Of a stretch of DNA of 64,000 nt, positions 16,161-23,869 are shown in pieces; the stretch's first letter is position 1, and each line of letters opens with the position of its first letter. The notes under the pieces are model-generated. The model was given only the letters and a program-made list of their open reading frames with translations, was not told where the DNA came from and searched no databases. This stretch comes from Chryseobacterium indologenes. GTDB lineage: Bacteria > Bacteroidota > Bacteroidia > Flavobacteriales > Weeksellaceae. Where the stretch lies: positions 2,666,001 to 2,730,000 of the forward strand of contig NZ_CP018786.1 of NCBI RefSeq assembly GCF_002025665.1, read 5' to 3'. The translations under genes were made by a program, and so were the position numbers.

Positions 16161-17081
16161 TTATCTGACGATCACTTTTTCTGTAAAATTTCTTTCTTCA
16201 GTTTTTACATTGACCATATATACTCCTTTGGGTAAGCCTTTTACCTCTATTTTATTATGGTTTATTTCAGTCTTTATAAGCTTACCTGTTTCGTCATAGA
16301 GTTCTATACTTTTTACTTTGGCAGCAGTATTGATATTGATAAAATCAGTTGCAGGATTAGGATAAAGAGATATTTTTTTAGTATTTGCATTGGAATCCTG
16401 AACACCCATTGTTCCCAACTCGCTATTAATTTTAATATGATCAATATAAGCTGATCCCAGCGAATTATTATGAACAAAACGAAGCTGGTTTATATTCAAT
16501 GAACTTGCTGCTGTACCTGTATAGATCAGCAAATCATTAAGGTAATACCGTACATCTGTGGCGCTTCCTACTACTTTTAACCGATACCAGGTATTCGACA
16601 GCCAGGCGGAAGGTGTAGAAATAAGATTCTGTATGCCAGATAACATATCCAGGATCTTTACCGACCCGGTTTTTCCAAAATCCAATCTTACTACAAACTG
16701 GTCATCCATATTGTTTACAGCCTGAAAACCAAAATCAGAACCGTTGAGCTGTGACATATTAATATCGAATGATACAGAAAAATTATTGTAAGCAAGAGGA
16801 GCCGACAGATTATAAAAACCTCCTATGATTGGCTCAGCCTGCGTTCCATAAGTATTTTCTTTGACAATTCTCAGGGAACGGCTTCCATCACTGGCTTTAT
16901 CAAAACTGATGCTTTGATGGGTAACATTTTCCGGCACCCCTCCGGTAGGAGTACTGATCCAACCAGCCTGTCCATTGATATCTCCAACGTTGAATCCTTC
17001 AATAGGCTCAAATGATATGGCTTGTTGGGCGAAAAAACATATTGATGATAGCAAAAATGCAATTGAGTAGTATTTTTTCAT
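16161..17081 (-). CDS. Secreted protein with LamG-like domain and type IX sorting domain (paralogue)
   Basis: 306 aa with the same architecture as its neighbour: a signal peptide ending CFFAQQ, a beta-sandwich opening with EGFNVGDINGQAGW, YYLNDLLIYTG and SAYIDHIKIN in the middle, and a C-terminal sorting domain with SLYPNPATDFININ and a closing RNFTEKVIVR. The two genes almost certainly arose by tandem duplication and then diverged strongly in the strands between conserved landmarks. No obvious promoter or terminator lies in the 212 bp between them, but a -7 box before the downstream copy suggests separate control. Confidence 0.85.
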   Translation of the reverse strand: MKKYYSIAFLLSSICFFAQQAISFEPIEGFNVGDINGQAGWISTPTGGVPENVTHQSISFDKASDGSRSLRIVKENTYGTQAEPIIGGFYNLSAPLAYNNFSVSFDINMSQLNGSDFGFQAVNNMDDQFVVRLDFGKTGSVKILDMLSGIQNLISTPSAWLSNTWYRLKVVGSATDVRYYLNDLLIYTGTAASSLNINQLRFVHNNSLGSAYIDHIKINSELGTMGVQDSNANTKKISLYPNPATDFININTAAKVKSIELYDETGKLIKTEINHNKIEVKGLPKGVYMVNVKTEERNFTEKVIVR

Positions 17082-17225
17082 AGTAAATCAAGTTTTGTAT
17101 TAAAAATATAAACTTTCAATGAATAGTGAAATAACTTATTGCAAATAAAAAATTAACCCATTTATTTTCAGCGAATTTAATTTTCAAAACCTTGAAAAGA
17201 CTTCGTTAATAATTGATAAAAGAGC

Positions 17226-17261
17226 AAAAAAATAAGGTATTTCTTTGCAGAAATACCTTAT
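17226..17261 (-). terminator. Terminator of the M20 dipeptidase gene
   Basis: 13 bp stem ATAAGGTATTTCT/AGAAATACCTTAT with TTGC loop and T-run on the minus strand, 20 bp after the stop. Confidence 0.8.
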
Positions 17262-17281
17262 CATATCTTGTTTTCGATTAA

Positions 17282-18661
17282 TTATTTTGAATAATTCTCA
17301 AAGAACAAAGGAATACTTTCAATCCCTTTATAGAAATTAAATAGTCCATAATGTTCGTTTGGAGAGTGGATCGCATCAGAATCCAATCCGAAGCCCATTA
17401 ATACAGACTTAGCTCCTAAAATCTGCTCAAACATTGCTGTAATCGGGATACTTCCTCCACCTCTGTAAGGGAGAACTTCTTTTCCGAATGCTGATTCCAT
17501 TGCTTGTTTTGCAGCAGCAAATTCTTTTGTATCCGTTGGTAAAACGTAAGGCATACCTCCGTGGTGAGGGGTTACTTTAATTTTTACCGTATCGGGAGCA
17601 ATCTTTTCAAAATATTTTGTGAATTTCTCCGTAATTTCCTGAGGAGTCTGGTAAGGAACCAAACGCATTGAAATTTTAGCAAAAGCTTTTGAAGGAATTA
17701 CTGTTTTTGCTCCTTCTCCTGTATAACCGCCCCAGATTCCGTTGCAGTCTAAAGTAGGGCGAATAGAAGTTCTTTCTAAAGTTGTATATCCTTTTTCCCC
17801 TTCGATATTGCTTAATCCGATTGATTTTTTGAATTCTTCCGGATTATCTTTCAATTTGTTCATATCAGCTCTTTCAGCATCTGAAACAGTTTCTACATTG
17901 TCGTAGAATCCGTCTATAGTGATATGCCCGTTTTCATCAATCAGATTGGCGATCATTCTTGAAAGAACATGAATAGGATTCGGAACTGCTCCACCGTAAA
18001 GGCCTGAGTGCAAGTCTCTGTTTGGACCTTCCACTTCTACTTCTACATAACTTAAACCTCTTAAACCTGTTGTTACAGTAGGTTGTTCATTACTATAAAT
18101 GTGAGTATCAGAAATTAAGATACAGTCGCAAGCTAATTTCTCTTTATTTTCATTGACCCAGTCTCCTAAGCTTACAGATCCTACTTCTTCTTCTCCTTCT
18201 AAGATAAATTTAACATTGCAAGGAAGAGCATTGGTCTTCATCATCGCTTCAAAAGCTTTCAAATGCATAAAGAACTGTCCTTTATCATCAGCAGAACCTC
18301 TTGCGAAGATAGCTCCATCAGGGTGTAATTCAGTTTTTTCAATATAAGGCTCAAAAGGTGGCTTTGTCCATAATTCCAATGGATCTGCCGGCTGAACATC
18401 ATAGTGTCCATACACCAAAACTGTAGGTAAATTTTTATCTAAAATCTTTTCCCCGAAAACAATTGGATATCCTTTTGTGTTGCAAACTTCCACATTATCA
18501 GCGCCTGCATTTTTAAGATGTGCTGCCACTACATCTGCGCATTTCAAAACGTCATCTTTATACGCCGGATCTGCAGAAATAGAAGGAATTCTCAATAACT
18601 CAAATAATTCATCCACGAAACGCTGTTTGTTTTCGTTAATGTAATTTAATGTCTCTTGCAT
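17282..18661 (-). CDS. M20-family dipeptidase
   Basis: 459 aa. The di-zinc M20 metallopeptidase motifs are clear: VYGHYDVQPADP (His and the Asp next to it), RGSADDKGQ (bridging Asp), LEGEEEVGS (general-base Glu and zinc ligand Glu), ILISDTH, and the distal HSPNEH carrying the last His. This layout matches the CNDP/carnosinase-like dipeptidases, which hydrolyse a broad range of dipeptides in the cytoplasm. There is no signal peptide. It stands alone with a strong terminator. A lone Lys/Glu at the dimerisation lid gives no substrate hint. Confidence 0.9.
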   Translation of the reverse strand: MQETLNYINENKQRFVDELFELLRIPSISADPAYKDDVLKCADVVAAHLKNAGADNVEVCNTKGYPIVFGEKILDKNLPTVLVYGHYDVQPADPLELWTKPPFEPYIEKTELHPDGAIFARGSADDKGQFFMHLKAFEAMMKTNALPCNVKFILEGEEEVGSVSLGDWVNENKEKLACDCILISDTHIYSNEQPTVTTGLRGLSYVEVEVEGPNRDLHSGLYGGAVPNPIHVLSRMIANLIDENGHITIDGFYDNVETVSDAERADMNKLKDNPEEFKKSIGLSNIEGEKGYTTLERTSIRPTLDCNGIWGGYTGEGAKTVIPSKAFAKISMRLVPYQTPQEITEKFTKYFEKIAPDTVKIKVTPHHGGMPYVLPTDTKEFAAAKQAMESAFGKEVLPYRGGGSIPITAMFEQILGAKSVLMGFGLDSDAIHSPNEHYGLFNFYKGIESIPLFFENYSK

Positions 18662-18770
18662 TGTAAAAATTTATTTTGTTAAAATTAAAAAAAATGCCCG
18701 GCAGGAACAAACAAAAAGCAAGGATTTTACGAACCTCCTGTTAATGAACCTCGTAACCCTCTTTTTTAAT

Positions 18771-18797
18771 AAAAAAATGCCCTGCAGAAACAGGGCA
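18771..18797 (-). terminator. Terminator of the small lipoprotein gene
   Basis: TGCCCTG/CAGGGCA stem followed on the minus strand by a T7 run. Confidence 0.8.
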
Positions 18798-18819
18798 CTT
18801 ATATATTTTGTACTTCTAA

Positions 18820-19092
18820 TTAGTGTTCAGCTTTTGGTGCTTTATCAGCTTCAGCAGGTTTCGCAGCTGCAGTACTGTCTGTTTTTGGAGCAGCAGCTTC
18901 TGGTGTTGCATGAGCCTCTTCTTTATGCTCTGCAGCTCCAGCTTCATGTCCGTGAGCTTCTCCCTGAGGGTCGTCAGAATATCTTTCTACTCCTTCTTCA
19001 AGTTTCAAAGTACCTCTGTTTCCTCCTTGTGGAACTTTCTTACAGCTTACCGCTACCGTTGCAATCGCTAAACATATAACTAATTTTTTCAT
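18820..19092 (-). CDS. Small His/Ala/Glu-rich putative lipoprotein
   Basis: 90 aa. MKKLVICLAIATVAVSC is a lipoprotein signal peptide with lipobox VAVSC and the acylated Cys at residue 17, followed by KK. The remaining ~72 residues are low-complexity, rich in Ala, Glu, Lys, Pro and five His (HGHEAG, EHKEEAH), ending KAEH. It is likely an unstructured surface or periplasmic tail anchored in a membrane. The His/Glu spacing could bind metal ions, but nothing proves this. It has a strong terminator and is transcribed separately from the dipeptidase. Confidence 0.75.
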   Translation of the reverse strand: MKKLVICLAIATVAVSCKKVPQGGNRGTLKLEEGVERYSDDPQGEAHGHEAGAAEHKEEAHATPEAAAPKTDSTAAAKPAEADKAPKAEH

Positions 19093-19231
19093 ATGTAAAA
19101 TTATTTTTTTTAAAAGGTAATATGAAACCGCACTATTTTTAACTTATTTGATCCTCCAAACAGCAAGCGATTTCATGCTTAAATTTTTGATTGCCCAAAA
19201 GTAAGAAATCCTGCTTTTTTCGGCAACATTT

Positions 19232-20377
19232 TTATACTGATTTTAATATTATTTTCCCTTTTTTGGATTGGGTAAAAATAAGATACTGATCTCCTCCGTC
19301 TTTTAAACCATATTTCTTTTTGATTTCTTCAGGTTTTAGAGGATAATTTTTTGTTATAATATTAAACTGACCTTTCTTTTTAATGCTTTTAGAATCAACA
19401 GATTCCATCTCTAAAATTCTTCCCGGGAAGTTTTCAATTCTTTCGCTGGAAGTATAAAGATGACTATTGGGATGAAGTTTTTTTAATCCAAATTTCTGAG
19501 AGATCAGATTAAAGACTCCAGCCTTTAAAATGGAATGATTGGGGATGTAAATGTATCTTTCGGGTTCAGAATATTCGGATTGGGCAGTTTCTTCTTCGCC
19601 AAATGTAAAGCTAAAGACAGATTCTTTGCTTTCAAGGTTCACACAATTACAGATGATTTTATCCGTATTTTCGTTGGAAAGAAATACTACAACTTCTTTC
19701 ACATCATTTTTCAGAGCGATAATATCCATTCTTGAAATACCCGGCAATACTGAAACAAGATACTTAAGATCAATAAGCGGGGAAAGCTTTATCACCACAA
19801 GATCGGATATAGAGCATAATTTTTCCTGAATTTCAAGAATATCAGGAGAGAGATCTTCCAAAAGAAAAACTTTGTTTTTTTGCTCGTCTCTTCTGGCCGG
19901 ATCAAGATAAATGACATCAAAGTGTTCCTGATTTTCATTCAAAAAATCTTCAAGCTTTAGATTGATAAATTTCGCCTTACGATTTAAAATACCCCAGTTA
20001 TTTTCAACAATCTCTAAAAGCTCTTTATTCTGCTCTATTAAAGTGATATTATCAAAATTTTGAGACAGATAAAAGGCATCAATCCCGAAACCACTTGTAA
20101 GGTCAATGAATGTTTTCCCTTTCAGTATTTCAGATTTATAAAGTGCCGTTTTTTCTGAAGAAGACTGTTCAAGATTAAGCTGTGGTGGGAAGAGAATGCC
20201 TTCTTTTAAGAGAAATGGAAATTTCCTTTCCGCTACCTGTTTTCCTTTGATCTGCTGTACAATTTCATGCATGGAAACTTCTGGAAACGGAGATTTTTTT
20301 AATAACAATGAGTGCAGATCTGTTTTTAGATTTGCATTGATATAATTTTGAATTTCTTTGTTTAGTAATTTAACCAC
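19232..20377 (-). CDS. Class I SAM-dependent methyltransferase with THUMP-like C-terminus
   Basis: 381 aa. The Rossmann methyltransferase core contains TFIDLTSGFGIDAFYLS (motif I), TLIEQNKE (motif II) and DVIYLDPARRD (catalytic motif IV region). The N-terminal ~95 residues and C-terminal ~100 residues match the arrangement of the PG_1098-type Bacteroidota methyltransferases with a THUMP-like end, which points to an RNA substrate. The only plausible in-frame start is the GTG at 20377; the next in-frame Met would remove the N-terminal domain. That GTG lies inside an ATCTGTGGTTAAA repeat bordering the GxxExxY gene. The substrate is not established. Confidence 0.85.
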   Translation of the reverse strand: MVKLLNKEIQNYINANLKTDLHSLLLKKSPFPEVSMHEIVQQIKGKQVAERKFPFLLKEGILFPPQLNLEQSSSEKTALYKSEILKGKTFIDLTSGFGIDAFYLSQNFDNITLIEQNKELLEIVENNWGILNRKAKFINLKLEDFLNENQEHFDVIYLDPARRDEQKNKVFLLEDLSPDILEIQEKLCSISDLVVIKLSPLIDLKYLVSVLPGISRMDIIALKNDVKEVVVFLSNENTDKIICNCVNLESKESVFSFTFGEEETAQSEYSEPERYIYIPNHSILKAGVFNLISQKFGLKKLHPNSHLYTSSERIENFPGRILEMESVDSKSIKKKGQFNIITKNYPLKPEEIKKKYGLKDGGDQYLIFTQSKKGKIILKSV

Positions 20378-20408
20378 AGATTTTCACAGAATTACACAGA
20401 TGATTATG
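20371..20408 (-). repeat. ATCTGTG repeat, copy A (inverted relative to copy C)
   Basis: On the minus strand reads ATAATCATCTGTGTAAT...ATCTGTGGTTAA. It matches copy C (21063-21117) in the opposite orientation. It overlaps the GTG start codon of the methyltransferase gene. Confidence 0.7.
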
Positions 20409-20442
20409 TTTTATATTTTAAAGGATGCCAAATAAATTATGT

Positions 20443-20480
20443 GCAATCATCTGAGGAAATCCATGTAATCTGTGGTGAAA
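20443..20480 (+). repeat. ATCTGTG repeat, copy B (degenerate)
   Basis: Contains CAATCATCTGAGGAAAT followed by GTAATCTGTGGTGAAAT, a diverged version of copy C in the same orientation. Confidence 0.6.
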
Positions 20481-20533
20481 TTAAAGTATCCTACAGTTTT
20501 CATAAACTTTCGAAGATGATTATTCTTTATTTT

Positions 20534-20917
20534 TTAGTCTAACTTTCCATTTATCTTTCTAAAAATACTTTTATCAATATAGTCTGTATTAAAGTTAACC
20601 AAAATCCCTAATTTCAAATTTGTTAGTTTTAAATATGTTAATAATTGCTGATGATGGATATTTGATATTTCAGTAACTGCCTCAACTTCTATGATTACTT
20701 TATCTTCAACAATTATATCTGCTATAAAACCTGAATCAATAAATACATCTTTAAATTTAATATTCATTGAAACTTGGGTCTGTACTCTTAAACCATTATT
20801 TTCCAGTTCATAAGCTAAGGCTTTTTCATAAACTTTCTCCAAAAGACCTGGACCTAGTTCGTTGTAAACAGAAAATATAGATTTTCTGATATAAAAACTT
20901 ATCTCATTTTCTTTCAT
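20534..20917 (-). CDS. GxxExxY family protein (PD-(D/E)xK-like fold), substituted active site
   Basis: 127 aa, typical length. GPGLLEKVY carries the defining G24-x2-E27-x2-Y30 motif. The second block, SGFIADIIVEDKVIIEVEAV, corresponds to the nuclease-fold D-x9-E-x-K region, but here reads D67...E77-V-E79, with Glu where family members usually have Lys. The C-terminal HHQQLLTYLKLTNLKLGILVNFN is also characteristic. Function is unknown for the family. The gene has its own -7 box (20935-20942) and is framed by inverted ATCTGTG-type repeats, like a small cassette set between mutA and the methyltransferase gene. No partner gene is present. Confidence 0.85.
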   Translation of the reverse strand: MKENEISFYIRKSIFSVYNELGPGLLEKVYEKALAYELENNGLRVQTQVSMNIKFKDVFIDSGFIADIIVEDKVIIEVEAVTEISNIHHQQLLTYLKLTNLKLGILVNFNTDYIDKSIFRKINGKLD

Positions 20918-20934
20918 TACATTGTATTTGTATC

Positions 20935-20942
20935 AAAAGTAC
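20935..20942 (-). promoter_or_regulatory. -7 box (TACTTTTG) for the GxxExxY gene
   Basis: Exact TAnnTTTG on the minus strand, 17 bp before the ATG at 20917, so the cassette carries its own promoter. Confidence 0.55.
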
Positions 20943-21062
20943 AATATTATGAGATACACTATAGTTTCTTAATTTAACCAAAATTCAAATAGAATTTATA
21001 TTTCAACTTAAACTGGTTTTAATTTTATATAATTGTTCGTATTTAAACTTTTGATAAAAAAA

Positions 21063-21117
21063 TTCACAGAATATTATGAATAATCATCTGTGAAAATCTG
21101 TATAATCTGTGGTTAAA
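21063..21117 (+). repeat. ATCTGTG repeat, copy C
   Basis: Contains TTCACAGAATATTATG, AATCATCTGTGAAAATCTG and TATAATCTGTGGTTAAA. It lies 4 bp from the mutA stop codon and forms the right-hand border of the GxxExxY cassette, inverted relative to copy A. Confidence 0.7.
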
Positions 21118-21121
21118 AATA

Positions 21122-22285
21122 TTATTCAAACATTTCGGCCCAACGAACGGCTTTTATTTCTTTTTCGTTGTAAAGATCTGCAATAGACTTTTTAATGTCT
21201 AATTTAGGGTACAGATTCACTCCGATAAGCTTTATTTTCCCTTCTTCAATCCATTGCTGCTCTTCAATAGCATGATCATAGATTTTTTTCTGAACGACTC
21301 CCTGTTTCAAAAGCTCTAAATATCCTCCCGCTTCTTCAATTTCAACGAACAAAGCCCATGCTTTTTCAGCAAACTGCTGAGTAATATCTTCAACATAGTA
21401 ACTTCCGTTAGAAGCATCTTCAAATACATTGATAATACTTTCGTAAGCCAGAACGATCTGTTGTTTGAAAGAGATCTCTTCTGAATTATCGGTACTTCTG
21501 TCAACAAGATAATTGTTAGAGAAAACAGCATCTGCCCCACCAATCATGGCAGAAGCAAGCTCCAGTGTAGAACGGATAAGGTTATTTTCGTTATCAGCAA
21601 CCGCTTTATTTCGCAGCGAAGTTTCGGCAAAGATGTAAGGAACTTCGTCCAGTCCGTATTCTTTAGAAAGCTGATTAAAAATGATTTTAAAAGCTCTCAG
21701 TTTGGCCATTTCAAAGAAATAACTTCCTCCTACAGCTATTCTGAAGATCAGTTTGTTTAAAACTTCAGCACCATATATCTCTGCCAGCTCCTTAGCTTTT
21801 GCAAGGCCAATTCCCAGCTGTTGGTAAATAGCAGCTCCAGCATTCTGATGAAGTGAAATATCTATACAAATATTTCTTTTAAAATCTTTTGACAGCAATT
21901 CTTTTACCAGCTGATCATCAATACTTCCTTCTTTTTCATTAAAGACATCAATCAGCGAAAAATACTGGTCTTCTTCTTTAGGACTTATATGCCCTGCAAG
22001 ATCTTTATTATTCACAAAAAGAGTTTTCTGATCAAGATTTTCGACATTCTGATCAAGGATGAATGCAAATACTTCTTCTTCCAGACTTTCATGGTATCTA
22101 GCTACCAAATGGGTGCTTTCTTCCACTCTGGGCAGGTTTACCAAAGGTTTCTGAACCTCTGTATAAAAAGGTTTTACCTCTACTCCTTCCAGATTCTGTT
22201 TTTCTAAAACAGGGTAAATATCCTCTGTTTTAAGCTGTTTTTTGACTAGATTTTCCCAGTTTGAAAGTATATCTGTATTTGACAT
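21122..22285 (-). CDS. mutA: Methylmalonyl-CoA mutase small (beta) subunit
   Basis: 387 aa. The sequence is a TIM-barrel methylmalonyl-CoA mutase-like chain without a C-terminal B12-binding domain (no DxHxxG), as expected for the non-catalytic small subunit. Recognisable blocks are WENLVKKQLKTEDIYPVLEK at the N-terminus, IDISLHQNAGAAIYQQLGIGLAKA, FRIAVGGSYFFEMAKLRAFK and the SGGADAV-like IGGADAVFSNNYL. It partners with MutB to interconvert succinyl-CoA and methylmalonyl-CoA. The large subunit gene is not adjacent here; where it would be expected downstream lie the repeats, the GxxExxY gene and the methyltransferase. Confidence 0.9.
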   Translation of the reverse strand: MSNTDILSNWENLVKKQLKTEDIYPVLEKQNLEGVEVKPFYTEVQKPLVNLPRVEESTHLVARYHESLEEEVFAFILDQNVENLDQKTLFVNNKDLAGHISPKEEDQYFSLIDVFNEKEGSIDDQLVKELLSKDFKRNICIDISLHQNAGAAIYQQLGIGLAKAKELAEIYGAEVLNKLIFRIAVGGSYFFEMAKLRAFKIIFNQLSKEYGLDEVPYIFAETSLRNKAVADNENNLIRSTLELASAMIGGADAVFSNNYLVDRSTDNSEEISFKQQIVLAYESIINVFEDASNGSYYVEDITQQFAEKAWALFVEIEEAGGYLELLKQGVVQKKIYDHAIEEQQWIEEGKIKLIGVNLYPKLDIKKSIADLYNEKEIKAVRWAEMFE

Positions 22286-22289
22286 TAGT

Positions 22290-22350
22290 TTTTTATTTGT
22301 GAATGGTCAATGTGAATTTTTAAATATTCAAAATACATTTCCTCATTGAC
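22290..22350. repeat. Degenerate intergenic repeat (GTGAAT/ATTGACGT type)
   Basis: Contains TGTGAATGGTCAATGTGAAT and CATTGACGTCATTC, with wording shared with the reverse complement of the etfA 3' spacer (12210-12298). Confidence 0.35.
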
Positions 22351-22369
22351 GTCATTCTATTCAACTTTA

Positions 22370-22726
22370 TTACTTTTTAGCGACTTTTGTACTGTCTACT
22401 ACCAGAATGAAGATCTCTTCATTTGGTTTTTTCATAAAATAATTTTCTCTTGCGTACTTTTCTTTTTCTGACTTGTTGTTCATCAGTTTTTTATAAAAAG
22501 CATCATTTTTCTCATATTCTTTTTTATAATAATCCAGCTGATCTTCATATTTATGAATCTCACCATTCAGTTCATTAATTACAAGAAATGAGGTTTTATC
22601 GAAAAAAATCATCCATACCAAAAACAGACAGATCGTAATGGTATACTTATTCAAAACATATTTCTGGATAAGTTTGAATGTTTCAGATTTCGGCTGAATG
22701 TCTTTGATAAGGTTGTTTTCTTCCAT
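22370..22726 (-). CDS. FtsB/DivIC-like septum formation initiator
   Basis: 118 aa. A short cytoplasmic N-terminus, one transmembrane helix (about residues 30-48, TITICLFLVWMIFF), then a coiled coil (about 52-90, ELNGEIHKYEDQLDYYKKEY) and the family-typical ARENYFMKKPNEEIFIL. This is the bitopic divisome protein layout; such proteins link FtsQ and FtsL during septum assembly. It starts 3 bp after udk and is probably co-transcribed with udk and mutA, a gene order common in flavobacteria. Confidence 0.87.
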   Translation of the reverse strand: MEENNLIKDIQPKSETFKLIQKYVLNKYTITICLFLVWMIFFDKTSFLVINELNGEIHKYEDQLDYYKKEYEKNDAFYKKLMNNKSEKEKYARENYFMKKPNEEIFILVVDSTKVAKK

Positions 22727-22729
22727 TTT

Positions 22730-23344
22730 TTAATGTTTTTTCAACGAATTTTTAATAACGGTAGTTAAAAAATCAATCGCTACGGAATTCTGCTTCATAT
22801 TGGGGATAATAAGATCGGCATCATTTTTAGACGGCTCGATGAATTCCTGGTGCATTGGTTTCAATGTGGTCTGATAACGGTGTAATACTTCGCTCAGATC
22901 TCTTCCTCTTTCCTGAGTATCTCTTCTGATCCTCCTGATCAGTCTTTCGTCAGAATCTGCATGAACAAATACTTTCAAATCAAATTCCTTCAGCAATTCT
23001 TTGTTGGTTAAAACAAGAATTCCTTCTACTACCAATACGTTTTTAGGTTCTACAGTAACATGATCTCCTGTTCTGGAATGAGTAACAAAGCTATAAATCG
23101 GCTGTTCAATAGACTCATTGTTTTTTAAAGCTTTTACATGTTTTATCAGTAAGTCAAAGTCTATAGATTTCGGATGATCATAGTTTAAAGCTTCTCTTTC
23201 CGTCAGTGTAAGACCCTGGTTGTCGTGATAATAATTATCCTGAGAGAGGATATTCATTCCCTCAATATCAAGCTGCTGAAGTATCTTATCAACAACTGTA
23301 GTTTTGCCGGATCCTGTACCACCGGCAATTCCTATTACAAGCAT
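22730..23344 (-). CDS. udk: Uridine kinase
   Basis: 204 aa. The Walker A motif GIAGGTGSGKTT is at residues 5-16; SQDNYYHDNQG and YDHPKSIDFDLL are characteristic of uridine/cytidine kinases, as are VEGILVL and RLIRRIRRDTQERGRD. It phosphorylates uridine and cytidine in pyrimidine salvage. It is first in a probable udk-divIC-mutA transcript and has its own -7 box (23373-23380). Confidence 0.96.
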   Translation of the reverse strand: MLVIGIAGGTGSGKTTVVDKILQQLDIEGMNILSQDNYYHDNQGLTLTEREALNYDHPKSIDFDLLIKHVKALKNNESIEQPIYSFVTHSRTGDHVTVEPKNVLVVEGILVLTNKELLKEFDLKVFVHADSDERLIRRIRRDTQERGRDLSEVLHRYQTTLKPMHQEFIEPSKNDADLIIPNMKQNSVAIDFLTTVIKNSLKKH

Positions 23345-23372
23345 TGTTTTTTTGTTTCTTTATAGTTGGTAC

Positions 23373-23380
23373 AAATATAC
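23373..23380 (-). promoter_or_regulatory. -7 box (TATATTTG) for udk
   Basis: Exact TAnnTTTG, 28 bp upstream of the udk ATG. Confidence 0.6.
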
Positions 23381-23419
23381 TATTTTAGATAAAATATGGC
23401 AATGTAAGTGTATTGAGAA

Positions 23420-23447
23420 ATTAAAAGATTAAAGCATTTAAATATTA
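23420..23447. repeat. 28 bp AT-rich intergenic repeat, copy 2
   Basis: Matches 24 of 28 bases of the segment at 13267-13294. Confidence 0.45.
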
Positions 23448-23521
23448 AAATATTTTCGGGAAAGCTGCCAGTCTTTATGATTTATTGTTATTACTCAAAT
23501 TTACTCTCTTGATTTAATAAA

Positions 23522-23550
23522 AAAATCCGACAATTAATTTGTCGGATTTT
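23522..23550 (-). terminator. Terminator after clpS
   Basis: AAAATCCGACAA/TTGTCGGATTTT with a 5-nt loop, immediately beyond the clpS stop codon. Confidence 0.8.
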
Positions 23551-23553
23551 ATT

Positions 23554-23865
23554 TTATACGATTTCGCTTGTTAATTCACGCGAAATTAATTTTTCATGCA
23601 TAGGCTTCAAAACATCCATTGAGCCGGTTTTTACGGTACACTTGCCTTTGTAATGAACCAGAATCGTACATTGCTCAGCTTGTTCCAGGGTATGCTTACA
23701 TATTTCGATCAGGCAGTCTATGACATAATCAAAAGTATGAATATCGTCGTTATGCAATACCAGTTTATAAACTTCATCCGTATCATCTAAAACGAGAACT
23801 TCTTCTTCGTACTGACGTTTCGGATTTTCGTAATCTTTTATGCTGTTATAAAAATTCATTCTCAT
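23554..23865 (-). CDS. clpS: ATP-dependent Clp protease adaptor ClpS
   Basis: 103 aa. YKLVLHNDDIHTFDYVIDCL is the ClpS core (the LxNDD segment that forms part of the N-degron pocket), and the C-terminal half gives the expected fold (AEQCTILVHYKGKCTVKTG). ClpS delivers N-end-rule substrates to ClpA/ClpC with ClpP. It starts 4 bp after the CNNM/HlyC gene, so the two are co-transcribed. An ATG two codons in is an equally possible start. Confidence 0.93.
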   Translation of the reverse strand: MRMNFYNSIKDYENPKRQYEEEVLVLDDTDEVYKLVLHNDDIHTFDYVIDCLIEICKHTLEQAEQCTILVHYKGKCTVKTGSMDVLKPMHEKLISRELTSEIV

Positions 23866-23869
23866 TCTT

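Noticed and set aside
20371..21117. CRISPR-like reading of the ATCTGTG repeats
   Set aside because: Only three degenerate copies, irregular spacing and mixed orientation; no cas genes.
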